The position numbers were made by a program, and so were the translations under genes. Shown in pieces: positions 35,987 through 46,100 of a stretch of DNA of 64,000 nt (position 1 is the stretch's first letter; every line of letters starts with the position of its first letter). Source of the stretch: Flavobacterium nitrogenifigens (GTDB lineage: Bacteria; Bacteroidota; Bacteroidia; Flavobacteriales; Flavobacteriaceae); the NCBI RefSeq assembly GCF_003254565.1, contig NZ_QJRI01000180.1, positions 186,001 to 250,000 on the forward strand, in the 5' to 3' direction. The notes beneath the pieces were generated by a model, which ran no database searches, was not told the origin of the DNA, and saw nothing but the letters and a program-made list of their open reading frames with translations.

Positions 35987-36775
35987 ATGCAAAGCTTAAA
36001 AACACCCAAATTGACAATCGTTGGCGCAGGTCCAGGAGATGTCGAACTAATTACGATGAAAGCCATAAAAGCTTTAAAAAGTGCTGATGTAGTTTTGTAT
36101 GATGCTTTGGTAAACGAAGAATTATTAGAATATGCATCGAATGCAGAAATTGTTTTTGTTGGAAAACGTTTAGGTTGCCATGCTTATACACAAGATCAAA
36201 TTAACGATTTGATTGTTTCGATGGCAAAAACTCATGGACATGTGGTTCGTTTAAAAGGCGGCGATCCGTTTGTTTTTGGTAGAGGAAGTGAAGAAATCGA
36301 ATTTGCAGAAGATTTCGGGATTGAAACGGCTATTGTTCCGGGAATTTCATCTGCTTTAGGAGTCCCTGCTTCGGTTGGAATTAGTTTGACGCAGCGAAAA
36401 GTGGCCGAAAGTTTCTGGGTTATCACAGGAACAACTTCATCTCATGAATTATCGAAAGATGTTCATTTGGCTTCAAAATCGGCAGCAACTGTGGTTATTT
36501 TAATGGGAATGCATAAATTGAATGAAATTATTTCAATCTATCAGGAAAACAGAAATGACGATCTGCCAATTGCGATTATTCAAAACGGAACCAAAAATTC
36601 AGAACAAAAAGTAATCGGAACTATCAATACAATTACTAAATTGGTAGCTGAAAAAAATATATCATCGCCGGCAATTATCGTTATCGGGGAAGTCGTTAGA
36701 AATACATCAAGTTGGATTTCATATTTTCAGGAACACTTTGATGACGAATTTATTTTTCAAAATTTAAATTTATAA
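35987..36775 (+). CDS. cobA: Uroporphyrinogen-III C-methyltransferase (SUMT)
   Basis: 262 residues. Makes precorrin-2 with two SAM-dependent methylations, the first step toward sirohaem for NirB. Signatures: VGAGPGDVELITMKAIKAL near 10, YDALVNEELL, RLKGGDPFVFGRGSEE and VPGISSALGVPASVGI. There is no fused dehydrogenase/ferrochelatase (CysG) part, and none elsewhere in the window. Tight spacing to mobA and moaD links sirohaem and Moco supply in one operon. Confidence 0.95.
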   Translation: MQSLKTPKLTIVGAGPGDVELITMKAIKALKSADVVLYDALVNEELLEYASNAEIVFVGKRLGCHAYTQDQINDLIVSMAKTHGHVVRLKGGDPFVFGRGSEEIEFAEDFGIETAIVPGISSALGVPASVGISLTQRKVAESFWVITGTTSSHELSKDVHLASKSAATVVILMGMHKLNEIISIYQENRNDDLPIAIIQNGTKNSEQKVIGTINTITKLVAEKNISSPAIIVIGEVVRNTSSWISYFQEHFDDEFIFQNLNL

Positions 36776-36777
36776 AA

Positions 36778-37017
36778 ATGATTGAGGTTAAATATTTTGG
36801 AGCTGTCGCTGAAAAGACAAAATGCGAATTCGAAAAATTATCTTTTTCAGAAGAATTGTCGTTGCAGAAATTATTGCAGGATTTAAACAAAAAATATGAA
36901 TTCGATGCGTTGACTTTCAGCGTTGCAGTAAATCAAAAAATAGTTTCAAAAACTTCAGATTACACTTTACAGACCAGCGATATTGTAGCATTATTGCCAC
37001 CATTTGCTGGAGGATAA
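36778..37017 (+). CDS. moaD: Molybdopterin synthase sulfur carrier subunit
   Basis: 79 residues with a ubiquitin-like fold and the essential C-terminal Gly-Gly (LLPPFAGG), which is adenylylated and thiocarboxylated by the MoeB-like enzyme encoded 10 bases downstream. It starts 2 bases after cobA. Confidence 0.93.
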   Translation: MIEVKYFGAVAEKTKCEFEKLSFSEELSLQKLLQDLNKKYEFDALTFSVAVNQKIVSKTSDYTLQTSDIVALLPPFAGG

Positions 37018-37027
37018 AACATAATTT

Positions 37028-38119
37028 ATGAGTTCATCAACCCGATATAACAGACAAATGATACTTCCAGAAATAGGAGAGGAAGGCCAGCAGAAATTAG
37101 CTAAATCAAAGGTTTTAGTAATTGGTGCAGGAGGCTTGGGCGCTGCGATTCTGCCTTATCTTGCTGCAGCAGGAGTAGGAGAAATCGGAATTGTAGATCA
37201 CGATGTTATTGAAATTTCTAATCTTCAAAGACAAGTAATTTACAAAACTGATGCTATCGGAAAATCAAAAGCTAAGGAAGCCAAAGCAATGATTGCTGAA
37301 TTGAATCCTTTAGTGAAAGTAAAAGCAATTTCTGAAAAATTATCTGGAAGAAATGCCATTTCGTTATTTGAAAAATATGATAGTATAGTTGATGCGACTG
37401 ACAACATCGCAATTAAATATTTAATAAACGATGCCTGTTTCGTGACTAATAAACCAATGGTTTATGGATCAATTTTCAGGTTTCAGGGACAAGTTTCGGT
37501 CTTCAATTATCAAAATGGGCCAACCTATAGATGTCTATATCCTGATGAAAACTCGAATGCGATAAATTGTGAAGAAGCAGGAGTGTTAGGGGTTTCAGTT
37601 GGAATTATTGGTATGTTTCAGGCCAATGAAGTTCTAAAAATGATTTTAGGAATTGGAGAAGTTTTAAGCGGAAAAATATTGGTTTATAATGTTCTGAATA
37701 ATGAACAGCAAAAGTATGATTTCGAAAAAAGCGATATTCAAACCATAACCAGAGAAGCATTCGAAGAAAAATACAATAAATGTGAAGTTGAAGAAGTGAG
37801 TTTTGAATCGGTTTTGAATGAAATGGAGAATGATGAGGTTCTTTTTCTTGATGTTCGAAATACTGATGAATCGCCAAAAATCAGTTTAAAGAATCAAATC
37901 CAGATTCCGTTAATGCATTTGGAAAGTAAGTTGGAAAATCTGGATAAAAAACAAACGATTTACATTTTCTGCCAATCTGGAATTAGGAGTAAAATTGCAT
38001 TCGAATTGCTTCAAAAACATCGATTTAAAAACATAAAAAGTATTGCAGGCGGAGCTTTGGCAATGAAAAATATACTAAATAAAAAGAATAGCCACGAATT
38101 CACGAATTTTTATTTTTGA
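37028..38119 (+). CDS. moeB: MoeB/ThiF-type adenylyltransferase with C-terminal rhodanese domain
   Basis: 363 residues. Activates the C-terminus of MoaD: nucleotide motif VIGAGGLGAAIL (about 30-41), catalytic Asp in DATDN, Arg in NLQRQV, and EEAGVLG. The zinc-binding CxxC pairs of E. coli MoeB are missing (TYRC at the first, none at the second). The rhodanese domain (about 255-350) has the active Cys in IFCQSGIRS. The last eight or so residues (SHEFTNFYF) are encoded by the left arm of an inverted repeat, so the C-terminus has been altered by it. Confidence 0.93.
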   Translation: MSSSTRYNRQMILPEIGEEGQQKLAKSKVLVIGAGGLGAAILPYLAAAGVGEIGIVDHDVIEISNLQRQVIYKTDAIGKSKAKEAKAMIAELNPLVKVKAISEKLSGRNAISLFEKYDSIVDATDNIAIKYLINDACFVTNKPMVYGSIFRFQGQVSVFNYQNGPTYRCLYPDENSNAINCEEAGVLGVSVGIIGMFQANEVLKMILGIGEVLSGKILVYNVLNNEQQKYDFEKSDIQTITREAFEEKYNKCEVEEVSFESVLNEMENDEVLFLDVRNTDESPKISLKNQIQIPLMHLESKLENLDKKQTIYIFCQSGIRSKIAFELLQKHRFKNIKSIAGGALAMKNILNKKNSHEFTNFYF

Positions 38120-38165
38120 AAATCTATACGCAAAGTATTTTAATTAATTCGTGAATTCGTGGCTA
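38090..38165. repeat. Inverted repeat, AGCCACGAATTCACGAATT family
   Basis: The left arm begins at 38090 and overlaps the end of moeB, supplying its stop codon; the right arm, ending near 38164 (GAATTCGTGGCT), lies just before moaE. The arms are complementary over about 20 bases. Confidence 0.88.
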
Positions 38166-38180
38166 AAAAAAATCTAAATA

Positions 38181-38612
38181 ATGAGTAAAAATGTATTTGT
38201 AGAAGGACCGATTTCTCCAGAATTTATTGCAGAATCAATCGCCAAACACCAATCCAAACATACGATTGGAGCACATAATATCTTTTTGGGACAAGTTCGT
38301 GCCGATGTTATTCACGACAACACCGTCGTCGCAATTGATTATTCGGCATATAAAGATATGGCGAATGAAGCTTTGTATGCAATCCGTGAAAAGGCTTTTG
38401 CTAAATTTGATTTGACCTGCATGCACATTTACCATAGTTTAGGTGTTGTAAAAGCAGGCGAAATCTGTTTGTTTGTCTTTGTTTCGGCAACGCGACGCAA
38501 ACAGGTTTATGAAGCTACAGAAGCCATTGTAAACTGGATTAAGACAGACGTTCCGATTTTTGGTAAAGAAATGTTTGAAAACGATACATTCACTTGGAAA
38601 CAAAATACCTAA
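38181..38612 (+). CDS. moaE: Molybdopterin synthase catalytic subunit
   Basis: 143 residues. Converts cyclic pyranopterin monophosphate to molybdopterin with sulfur from MoaD. MoaE features are present: GAHNIFLGQVRAD near 30, the HIYHSLGVVKAGE stretch, VSATRRKQVYEA with the binding Arg pair, and the late Lys region PIFGKEMFENDTFTW. It is followed 9 bases later by the moaCB fusion. Confidence 0.95.
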   Translation: MSKNVFVEGPISPEFIAESIAKHQSKHTIGAHNIFLGQVRADVIHDNTVVAIDYSAYKDMANEALYAIREKAFAKFDLTCMHIYHSLGVVKAGEICLFVFVSATRRKQVYEATEAIVNWIKTDVPIFGKEMFENDTFTWKQNT

Positions 38613-38621
38613 CAAAATAAA

Positions 38622-39536
38622 ATGGTAGATATTACGCATAAAATAAGCACTTTAAGAGTCGCAACAGCAACCGCAATTGTAAAAGTTAGCAAACAAGAAA
38701 CAATTGATGCAGTTGTCAATAATTTAGTGCCAAAAGGGAACGTTTTGGAAATGGCAAAAACTGCTGGATTATTTGCGGTAAAAAATACACATTTGTCCAT
38801 TCCAGATTGTCATCCGCTTCCAATTGAATTTACTTCTGTAGAATACAATATTGAAGGTTTAGAGATTCATATTATTTTCAAAGTAAAAACCGTTTATAAA
38901 ACGGGAGTTGAGGTTGAAGCGATGCACGGTGCATCTATTGTTGCGTTAACAATGTACGATATGCTGAAACCAATTGATAAAGAAATTGAGATTTCAACAA
39001 TCAAATTAATTAATAAAGAAGGCGGAAAATCGTCTTTCAAAAATAAATTTCCGAATGCAATTAGAGCCGCAGTTTTCGTTTGTTCCGATTCGATTTTTGC
39101 GGGCGATAAAGAAGATCGTTCTGGAAAAACTATTGTAGAAAAATTAGATTCATACGGAGTCGAGACTTCTCATTATGAAATCATTCCAGACGAATTGGAT
39201 ATTATTCAGGAAAAAACAAAAGCTTTCGCTAAAGAAAATCAGCTGGTAATTTTTACAGGCGGAACAGGATTGTCTCCAAGAGACGTTACGCCAGAAGCTT
39301 TAGAACCATTATTGGAAAGCAGAATTCCAGGAATAGAAGAAGCTATTCGCAGTTACGGTCAGCAAAGAATGCCATATGCAATGCTTTCAAGAAGTGTTGC
39401 AGGAACATTAGGAAAAAGTTTAGTTTTGGCTTTGCCAGGTTCAACAAACGGAGTAAGAGAATCCATGGATGCTGTTTTTCCGCATGTAATGCACGTTTTT
39501 CATATTTTAAAAGGAAAAAATCATGACAGCCTCTAA
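38622..39536 (+). CDS. moaCB: Fused cyclic pyranopterin monophosphate synthase MoaC and MoaB
   Basis: 304 residues. The N-terminal half (1-150) is MoaC (KNTHLSIPDCHPLP, VEVEAMHGASIVALTMYDMLK), which finishes precursor Z. The C-terminal half (about 158-300) is MoaB/MogA (VFVCSDSIFAGDKEDRSG, FTGGTGLSPRDVTPEA, ALPGSTNGVRE), which adenylylates molybdopterin. The fusion is known in Bacteroidota. Its end overlaps moaA by 14 bases, so translation is probably coupled. Confidence 0.95.
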   Translation: MVDITHKISTLRVATATAIVKVSKQETIDAVVNNLVPKGNVLEMAKTAGLFAVKNTHLSIPDCHPLPIEFTSVEYNIEGLEIHIIFKVKTVYKTGVEVEAMHGASIVALTMYDMLKPIDKEIEISTIKLINKEGGKSSFKNKFPNAIRAAVFVCSDSIFAGDKEDRSGKTIVEKLDSYGVETSHYEIIPDELDIIQEKTKAFAKENQLVIFTGGTGLSPRDVTPEALEPLLESRIPGIEEAIRSYGQQRMPYAMLSRSVAGTLGKSLVLALPGSTNGVRESMDAVFPHVMHVFHILKGKNHDSL

Positions 39537-40530
39537 CACTGTTTTAACGGATGGTTTTGGGCGCAAGCATAATTATTTGCGCATTTCGCTGCTGGAAAAA
39601 TGCAACTTGCGTTGTACGTACTGTATGCCAGCTGAAGGAATTGCGCTTTCTCCAAAAAGCAGTTTAATGACTGCCGATGAGATTTTTGCCATTGCTCAAA
39701 CTTTCGTAAAAAATGGTGTTGACAAAATCAGACTAACTGGTGGCGAACCTTTACTAAGAAAAGATTTTCCTGAAATAGTTTCTAAATTATCGCATTTAGA
39801 TATTTCACTTTCTTTGACTACAAACGGAATTCTAATTGACCGTCATATTGAGGTTTTAAAACAGTTTAATGTCAAAAAAATCAATTTGAGTTTAGATACT
39901 TTGGTTTCCTCTAAATTCGCTTCAATAACGCTTAGAAATCAGTTTGAGAAAGTGATTGATAATCTGCATTTGCTTTTGAATAACGAATTTAAGGTAAAAG
40001 TAAATGTCGTTTTGATTAAAGGTTTTAATGATAACGAAATTGTCGACTTTGTAAAACTGACTCAGTTTCTGCCAATCTCAGTTCGTTTCATCGAATTTAT
40101 GCCTTTCGCAGGAAACGAGTGGGATAGAAGCAAAATGGTCTCACAGAAAGAAATTTTATCTTTAGTTGAAACCCAGTTTTCATCAGATGAAATTCTGAAA
40201 TTAGAAGACGAAAAAAACTTCACTTCTAGAAATTATAAAATAAAAGGCTTTCAAGGCGATTTCGGAATTATTAGTTCCATCACAAATCCGTTTTGTGATA
40301 GTTGTAACCGCATCCGCTTGACGGCAGATGGAAAAATAAAAAACTGCCTTTTCTCGAATTCAGAAACCGATTTATTGACTGCTTTTAGAAATGGAGAATC
40401 CATTACTGATTTAATTTCAGAATCGATTCAAAATAAAAAGAAAGTACGCGCAGGAATGGTTACGATGGATGAAATGGACGACCCTAAAAAACATTTTGAC
40501 AATCGTAGTATGATTGCGATTGGAGGGTAA
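39523..40530 (+). CDS. moaA: GTP 3',8-cyclase
   Basis: 335 residues. Radical-SAM enzyme for the first Moco step. The N-terminal cluster motif is KCNLRCTYCMPAEG; RLTGGEPLLRKDF binds SAM; the C-terminal cluster is CDSCNRIRLTADGKIKNCLF; the protein ends in Gly-Gly (IAIGG), as required for activity. It is the last gene of the Moco run, overlapping moaCB by 14 bases, and is followed by repeats. Confidence 0.97.
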   Translation: MTASNTVLTDGFGRKHNYLRISLLEKCNLRCTYCMPAEGIALSPKSSLMTADEIFAIAQTFVKNGVDKIRLTGGEPLLRKDFPEIVSKLSHLDISLSLTTNGILIDRHIEVLKQFNVKKINLSLDTLVSSKFASITLRNQFEKVIDNLHLLLNNEFKVKVNVVLIKGFNDNEIVDFVKLTQFLPISVRFIEFMPFAGNEWDRSKMVSQKEILSLVETQFSSDEILKLEDEKNFTSRNYKIKGFQGDFGIISSITNPFCDSCNRIRLTADGKIKNCLFSNSETDLLTAFRNGESITDLISESIQNKKKVRAGMVTMDEMDDPKKHFDNRSMIAIGG

Positions 40531-40606
40531 GTTAATTGTTAATTATTAATTGTGAATTGTTAATTGTGAATTGTTAATTGTTGATTGTGAGTTGCGAATT
40601 GTTTGG
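40529..40606. repeat. Tandem TTAATTGTGAATTG repeats
   Basis: Five to six imperfect units of about 14 bases directly after the moaA stop codon, in the form GTTAATTGTGAATTGTTAATT and variants. Confidence 0.85.
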
Positions 40607-40640
40607 TTGAGCGAAGTTGAAGCCTTAACCGCACAGTTTT

Positions 40641-40738
40641 GTCATTCTGAGGAACGAAGAATCACACTCGCAAATCGACAAAGATTGACAAATTACTGTG
40701 CGGAGTTTCTAGTGCGATTCTTCGTTCCTCAGAATGAC
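40641..40738. repeat. Inverted repeat, GAGGAACGAAG family, copy 2
   Basis: Arms GTCATTCTGAGGAACGAAGA (from 40641) and its complement ending GAATGAC at 40738. Same family as 13656-13753. With the tandem units and the next terminator it fills the 280-base gap; no gene is seen there. Confidence 0.9.
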
Positions 40739-40764
40739 AAACTGAATGTACATCGTTAATGAAA

Positions 40765-40803
40765 ATAAAAAAAGGTTTAACTTTTTCAAAGTCAAACCTT
40801 TCT
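40765..40803 (-). terminator. Intrinsic terminator after the Lys/Ala-rich gene
   Basis: Stem AAAGGTTTAACTTT / AAAGTCAAACCTTT with T8 on the minus strand; also able to stop read-through from moaA. Confidence 0.8.
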
Positions 40804-40810
40804 CAGAATA

Positions 40811-41461
40811 TTATTTTTTCTTTTTAGCTTTTGCCTTTTTCTGAGCCTTAGCTTTTTTGTTGGCAACTTTCTTAGCTTTAGCTTTTTCTTTCGCTTTTTT
40901 AGCCTTTTCTTTTTTCTTTTCAGTTGCTTTTAGTTTTGCTTTTTTAGCTTTTTCTAATTTTTTGATAACAGCTTTAATCGCTTTTTCTCTTTTCTTTTCT
41001 TTCTCTTTTTTGGCTTTCAGTTTAGCTTTCAGCTTAGATTTTATATCGTTTTTTTCTTTGCCAATTTTTTCAACAGTTACAACAGGTTTGTTCGCTGCAA
41101 CACCATTGGTTTTAATTTCAACAATTTCAGAAACTATTGGTTCTTTTTTTGCAGGTGCTGTTGCAGCTTTTTTCACAGTTGCGCTAGGAGTTGCTTTAGA
41201 GGCAGCTCTTACTGGTGTTTTTGCTGCAGGTTTTACAGTAGCTGTTGGTGCTTTTGTGGCTGTTGTTTTCGCAGCTGGCGATTTTGTAGCTGCCGTTTTC
41301 GTTGTTGAAGTCTTAGTTGCTGCTGGTTTTACAGCTGTTCTGGTAGTTCTTCTAACTGTTGTTTTAGTTTCTGGTTGTATTTCTGTAGTACTTTCTACAG
41401 CTGTTTCTGCTGGAATATCGGTAGCTTTTTCGGCAGAAGATTGTGTTGTTCTTTTTATCAT
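40811..41461 (-). CDS. Lys/Ala-rich histone-H1-like protein
   Basis: 216 residues of low complexity. The first half has Thr/Ala/Lys/Pro-rich AATKTS-, AAKT-type units; the second half (about 140-216) is nearly all Lys and Ala with Glu (KAKKEKEKKREKAIKAV). It resembles bacterial H1-like DNA-binding or other nucleic-acid-binding tails. There is no fold to recognise. The opposite strand has a long open frame that is only the shadow of this bias. Closed by its own terminator; not clearly part of the nitrate genes. Confidence 0.75.
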   Translation of the reverse strand: MIKRTTQSSAEKATDIPAETAVESTTEIQPETKTTVRRTTRTAVKPAATKTSTTKTAATKSPAAKTTATKAPTATVKPAAKTPVRAASKATPSATVKKAATAPAKKEPIVSEIVEIKTNGVAANKPVVTVEKIGKEKNDIKSKLKAKLKAKKEKEKKREKAIKAVIKKLEKAKKAKLKATEKKKEKAKKAKEKAKAKKVANKKAKAQKKAKAKKKK

Positions 41462-41601
41462 AACAGTATTTTTTATTGAATAAATAGATGTTAACTAAAT
41501 GGTTTTAAAGCTTTTGAAGTATGCGGCTTTACGATAAATTCTTAGTTAAGCTAAATATACACAATTTTTGAATACAAAATACGACACTTTTTTAGAACTC
41601 A

Positions 41602-43032
41602 TTAATTTTCAACTGCTTCCAAAATTGTAAAATTACTTTTTGGTGCTTCGCAAAGAGAACAGCAATAGGTTTCTGGAAGATTTTCAAACAAAAGGCCTTT
41701 TGGAATTCCCTGTGTTTCGTCTCCGTATTCAGAATTATAAAGCGTTAAACATTCCTGACATTGATAAATGTCTAACTGTGGTTTTTCTTTTTTCTGCTGT
41801 TTTTCTGTAGTCTTAGATGGTGTATTTCCTAGTTCTTCAAAATATTTTCGGCTTAACTCGATTAAAATAGTTGGCAGTTCCAATTTGTCGATATCTTGAG
41901 AATGCACAATATATTCGCGAGTATTTGGGTCAAAATTCTTTGCAAATAAAACATTGTAGGTATCACGTATCTTAATGGATTCCAAAGCTACCGGGAGTTC
42001 ATTTTTTTCGATGACAATCGAAGTAAAATAATGCCCGTCTCGATTGTACTCAGAAATTCCGAAATTTAATCCATATGTGCTGATATCAAATTGATCTAAT
42101 GTTCTAACTAGAAAAGTCTTTAGATTCAATGCCCATTCCATTGCAACTGGTAAATGCCAGTTTAACTCTAATAAAGAATGGCGAACGTTGATACCGCGTT
42201 TTCCAAGGAATTTTTCCCATTCTAGTTTTCGATCTTTTGGAATTCCTTTTATAATGAAAGATTTCCAAGGCGTAATGCAGATTTTTCCGATTTTGCATTC
42301 AAAACACAAATCGCACATTTCTTTCAGGAAATCCAAATCGTATAAATTGTTTCTCCAGTACAATCCCAACCAATATTGATCGATTCCCATTCTGTTCATC
42401 CCTTCGTAATAAGGAAATGGATAAAATGGAACATTCAATGGCTTATCAATCGTTCTGTTATTGGTGTCTAAAGCTTCACTTACCAAAGCAAAAAGAGTTT
42501 CTATATCAACTGAATCTTCTACTGCAATTTTTTCAATTTCGTAATAAATCTTAGCCAAGTCCCAGCTGTAAAGCAAAACGGGATAAACCTCCATTTTTTC
42601 CCATTTTGGAAGACGAATGTATAAATACCAGTAATCTTCATGTTCTGAAGCAATAAAATTCAAATGTCCTGTAAACAAGGGAACTAATTGTTGCTTCGGA
42701 TCGGTTATGTTGACTTTAAGTTTTGGCTGTTCTTTAAATTCTTCTAGAATATATAAAAAACGGTTTCCTGTAAGCCAATTTGTGTTTCTAAAAATATCTG
42801 TCGAAACATAAGAAGAAACAATATTATTACCGCTTTTTTGATCGGGATAAACAAAATGATGTTTCCCTAAAGTGGTTTTATCCAAGGATTTAAAACCTTT
42901 TGGAAAAATAATATCCTGTCTGGAACCAAACGAAATAGAATCCAATCCTTCTTCTGAAGCGATATTTACAACTTCTCTAAGTTCCCCTGGCGAAATAACG
43001 CCTCCTTTTACTATTAATCTTGTTAGTTCCAT
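41602..43032 (-). CDS. Sirohaem-reductase-like protein with C-terminal rubredoxin domain
   Basis: 476 residues. The N-terminus (GGVISPGELREVVNIASEEGLDSISFGSRQDIIF) and later halves resemble the ferredoxin-like half-domains of nitrite/sulfite reductases. A cysteine group CDLCFECKIGKIC near 265 differs from the CX5C...CX3C sirohaem-cluster pattern. The last about 50 residues are a rubredoxin domain (YQCQECLTLYN ... YCCSLCEAP). It lies 135 bases downstream of nasA. It may be an electron carrier for nitrate or nitrite reduction rather than a second nitrite reductase; this is inference. Confidence 0.7.
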   Translation of the reverse strand: MELTRLIVKGGVISPGELREVVNIASEEGLDSISFGSRQDIIFPKGFKSLDKTTLGKHHFVYPDQKSGNNIVSSYVSTDIFRNTNWLTGNRFLYILEEFKEQPKLKVNITDPKQQLVPLFTGHLNFIASEHEDYWYLYIRLPKWEKMEVYPVLLYSWDLAKIYYEIEKIAVEDSVDIETLFALVSEALDTNNRTIDKPLNVPFYPFPYYEGMNRMGIDQYWLGLYWRNNLYDLDFLKEMCDLCFECKIGKICITPWKSFIIKGIPKDRKLEWEKFLGKRGINVRHSLLELNWHLPVAMEWALNLKTFLVRTLDQFDISTYGLNFGISEYNRDGHYFTSIVIEKNELPVALESIKIRDTYNVLFAKNFDPNTREYIVHSQDIDKLELPTILIELSRKYFEELGNTPSKTTEKQQKKEKPQLDIYQCQECLTLYNSEYGDETQGIPKGLLFENLPETYCCSLCEAPKSNFTILEAVEN

Positions 43033-43040
43033 TTTTTCTT

Positions 43041-43168
43041 TAGTATTCAGTGTTCAGAATTTTAGTGTTCAGTTTTTAGTAGGCAGTGTTCATAGTTTCG
43101 GTGTACAAATTTTAGTTTTTGATATTCAGTTTTTTTACTGATTACTAAAATTCTGAACACTGATCACT
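43041..43168. repeat. Inverted repeat, CAGTGTTCAGAATTTTAGT family
   Basis: Left arm 43041-43066 and right arm 43144-43168 are complementary over about 25 bases; internal CAGT units repeat. It fills the gap between nasA and the rubredoxin gene and reaches the nasA stop. Confidence 0.8.
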
Positions 43169-46100
43169 AAACTTTACACTTCGCCAATATCTCTTTAACT
43201 TCTGTTTTACAGCTTCCACAACCTAAACCTGCGCCTGTGTTTTTGCATAATTCTGTAAAATCATTTACACCGCTTTTAATCGTTTCTTCAATGTTTCCGG
43301 CACCGACTTGACTGCACGAGCAGACTAATTTACCTAAAACTGGTTTTGCATCTGAGCTTCCTCTTAAAAGCGTATTTCGTTTGTCTGATAATTCGATTTT
43401 GCTTTCGATCATAGTTTTGAATTCGGCAAACTCGTTTTTATCTCCCATTAAAATCGCGCCGACTAAAAGATCATCTTTTACGATGCATTTTTTGTAATAG
43501 CGTTTTTTCAAATCAGCAAAAACAATTTCTTCATACGAGTCATCATTTTCAGGAATCGTAATATCGCCGATACTGCAAAGGTTGATATCTTCTAATTTTA
43601 GAATATTCATTAAAATCGAACCTTTATAATAACTGCTTATATCACCTGCAAGGAAATTAGCTAGAATATCAGCTTGTTCTTCAGCTGCAGAAGTGATTCC
43701 GAACAGTTTATTGTCAAATTCTGCAATTTCTCCAATAGCAAAAATATCTGGATTTGAAGTTTGCAAATACTGATTTACCCTTACACCGCGACCGCATGAA
43801 AGTCCGCTTTCGCGAGCAATTTCGATATTTGGAATTGTTCCAATGGTGTACACAATGGCATTGGCCGTAATGATTTTACCACTTTTTAAAGCAATCTCAA
43901 TTTCGTTCGGATTATCCGTTTCAAAAACCGTACTGACTTCATTATCAAAATAAATCTGAATATCGCGAAGCTGAACTTCTTCAGCCAATAATTTACTTGA
44001 AATTAGATCCAATTGACGCTCCATCAAACGTGAAGCTCTCTGGATTATAGTTGTTTTTACTTTTTTATGTTTTAAAGCTGCCGCTAATTCTAATCCTAAT
44101 AATCCGCCGCCAATAATGACAACATGCTGCTCTTCTGGCGGAAGATTCGTATTGTCTAAGTGTTTTTTCAAACGATCAGCATCTTCTTTTCTTCTGACAG
44201 TGAATCGTCCTGGAAGATGAAGCTGTGCATTTTCTGGAATAAAAGGGCGGCTTCCTGTTGCTAGAATCAAAGAATCGAAAGTATGGGTTTCGCCATGACT
44301 GTCAATAATTGTTTTTTGTTTCGGGTCTAATTTCTCAATTGCGACTCCGGCTTTCATGGTGATTTTTAGTTTATTGAAAGTTTCTCCGTCTTTCACTTTT
44401 AAAAGTTGCTCCCATGTAAATTCTCCTGTCATATATTCGGGTAGCAAAACTCGATTATAAAACGGATTCATTTCATTAGAAAAAACAATGATTTCGTCGG
44501 TTGAATTGAATTCACGATAGTTTTGGATGAAGCGGAAAGAAGCTGCTCCAGCGCCCACAATTGCAATTTTCTGGAAAGGTTTTACATATTTTTTTATCGA
44601 AACGGTTGTGAACTTAAAATCAGGTTCTTTTGAAATTGGATCGACAACAGTATTCGTTAAATTATTGGTTCTGTTTAAATCATTTTCGAGTTGTTTTCCC
44701 CAATGCATCGGTAGAAAAACGACTTTTTCTTTGATTGAATCTGTAACTTTTGCTTTTACACGAACTTCTCCATTTTTGCTTGTAACGGTAACAATATCTC
44801 CGTTTTTAATATCGTTTTTATAAGCGTCAATCGGGTTTATTTCTAAAACTGGACTTGGAATATGTGTCAATAATCGTGATACTTTTCCAGTCTTGGTCAT
44901 CGTATGCCATTGATCGCGAATTCTTCCCGTTGTCAAAATAAAAGGGAATTCGTCATTTGGCTGAACCGATGTATTTTCGATAGAAACTGGCAGATTAAAA
45001 ATCGCTTTTCCAGAAGGTGTATAGAATTTTTTGTCTGTAAATAATCTAGGAGTTCCTGGGTGATTATAATCAGGAACTGGCCATTGAAAAGTTCCCTCAG
45101 TTTTTAAACGATTATAATTTAAAAACGAAATATCAATATTGGTATTTTTAGTTAGTGCACAATGTTCTTTGTAAACTTCCTCGGCACTGTTGAAATTGAA
45201 ACCATTGAAATTCATTTTTTTAGCAAAACGAATTAAAATTTCAATATCCGGAAGCGCTTCTCCTGGCGCATTGATTCCTTTTGGGAGATACGATATACGA
45301 CGTTCCGAATTGGTCATCGTTCCTTCTTTTTCTAGCCAACCCGCAGCAGGCAACAATAAATCGGCAAATTTGGCTGTATCAGCATTATGAGAAATGTCCT
45401 GAACGACTACGAATTTAGCATTTTGAAGCGCTTTTTCAGCCCTGCGTGAATCTGGTAAACTTACTAACGGATTGGTGCAGATAATCCAAACGGCTTTCAT
45501 CTTTCCAGATTCAAGAGCTTCAAACATTTCTGTGGCAGTTAAGCCTGGTTTATCTGAAATCTCATCGACACCCCAAAAATCGGCTACTTCTTTTCGATGC
45601 GTAGGGTTTGCAATATCTTTATGTGCGGCCAAAAGTGTTGCCATTCCGCCCACTTCTCGTCCGCCCATTGCGTTAGGTTGGCCTGTTAAAGAAAATGGAC
45701 CAGAGCCTGGTTTTCCAACTTGTCCCGTTAAAAGTGATAAATTCAGCAAAGCCGTATTTTTATCAACGCCAACAGCACTTTGGTTTAATCCCATTGCCCA
45801 AAGTGAAATAAAACCTTTTGCTTTACCAATAATGTCGGCGGCAAGTTTGATATCGTTTACCGAAATTCCGCAAAGTTTAGAAGCTTTCTCAAGAGAAGTT
45901 CCTAAAACTAAGTCTTTATATTGTTTGAAATTCTCAGCGTGGTTTTTTACAAAATCATGATCGACGTAGCCTTTCTCGATAATACGTCTCGCAATCGCAT
46001 GATATAAAATAATATCCGAACCTGGAATAATCTGCAAATGTAAATCGGCGAAAGCAGCAGTATCTGTTCGTCTTGGATCGATGCAAATTATTTTGGTTTT

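Noticed and set aside
40571..40759. 62-residue frame after moaA
   Set aside because: Built entirely from tandem units and the GAGGAACGAAG inverted repeat.
40857..41483. 208-residue hydrophobic open frame on the plus strand
   Set aside because: It is the antisense shadow of the Lys/Ala-rich gene; AAA/AAG and GCN codons on one strand give Phe/Leu/Ala-rich frames on the other.
45472..45960. 162-residue open frame inside nasA on the opposite strand
   Set aside because: Fully antisense to a conserved molybdoenzyme part, with no recognisable domain.
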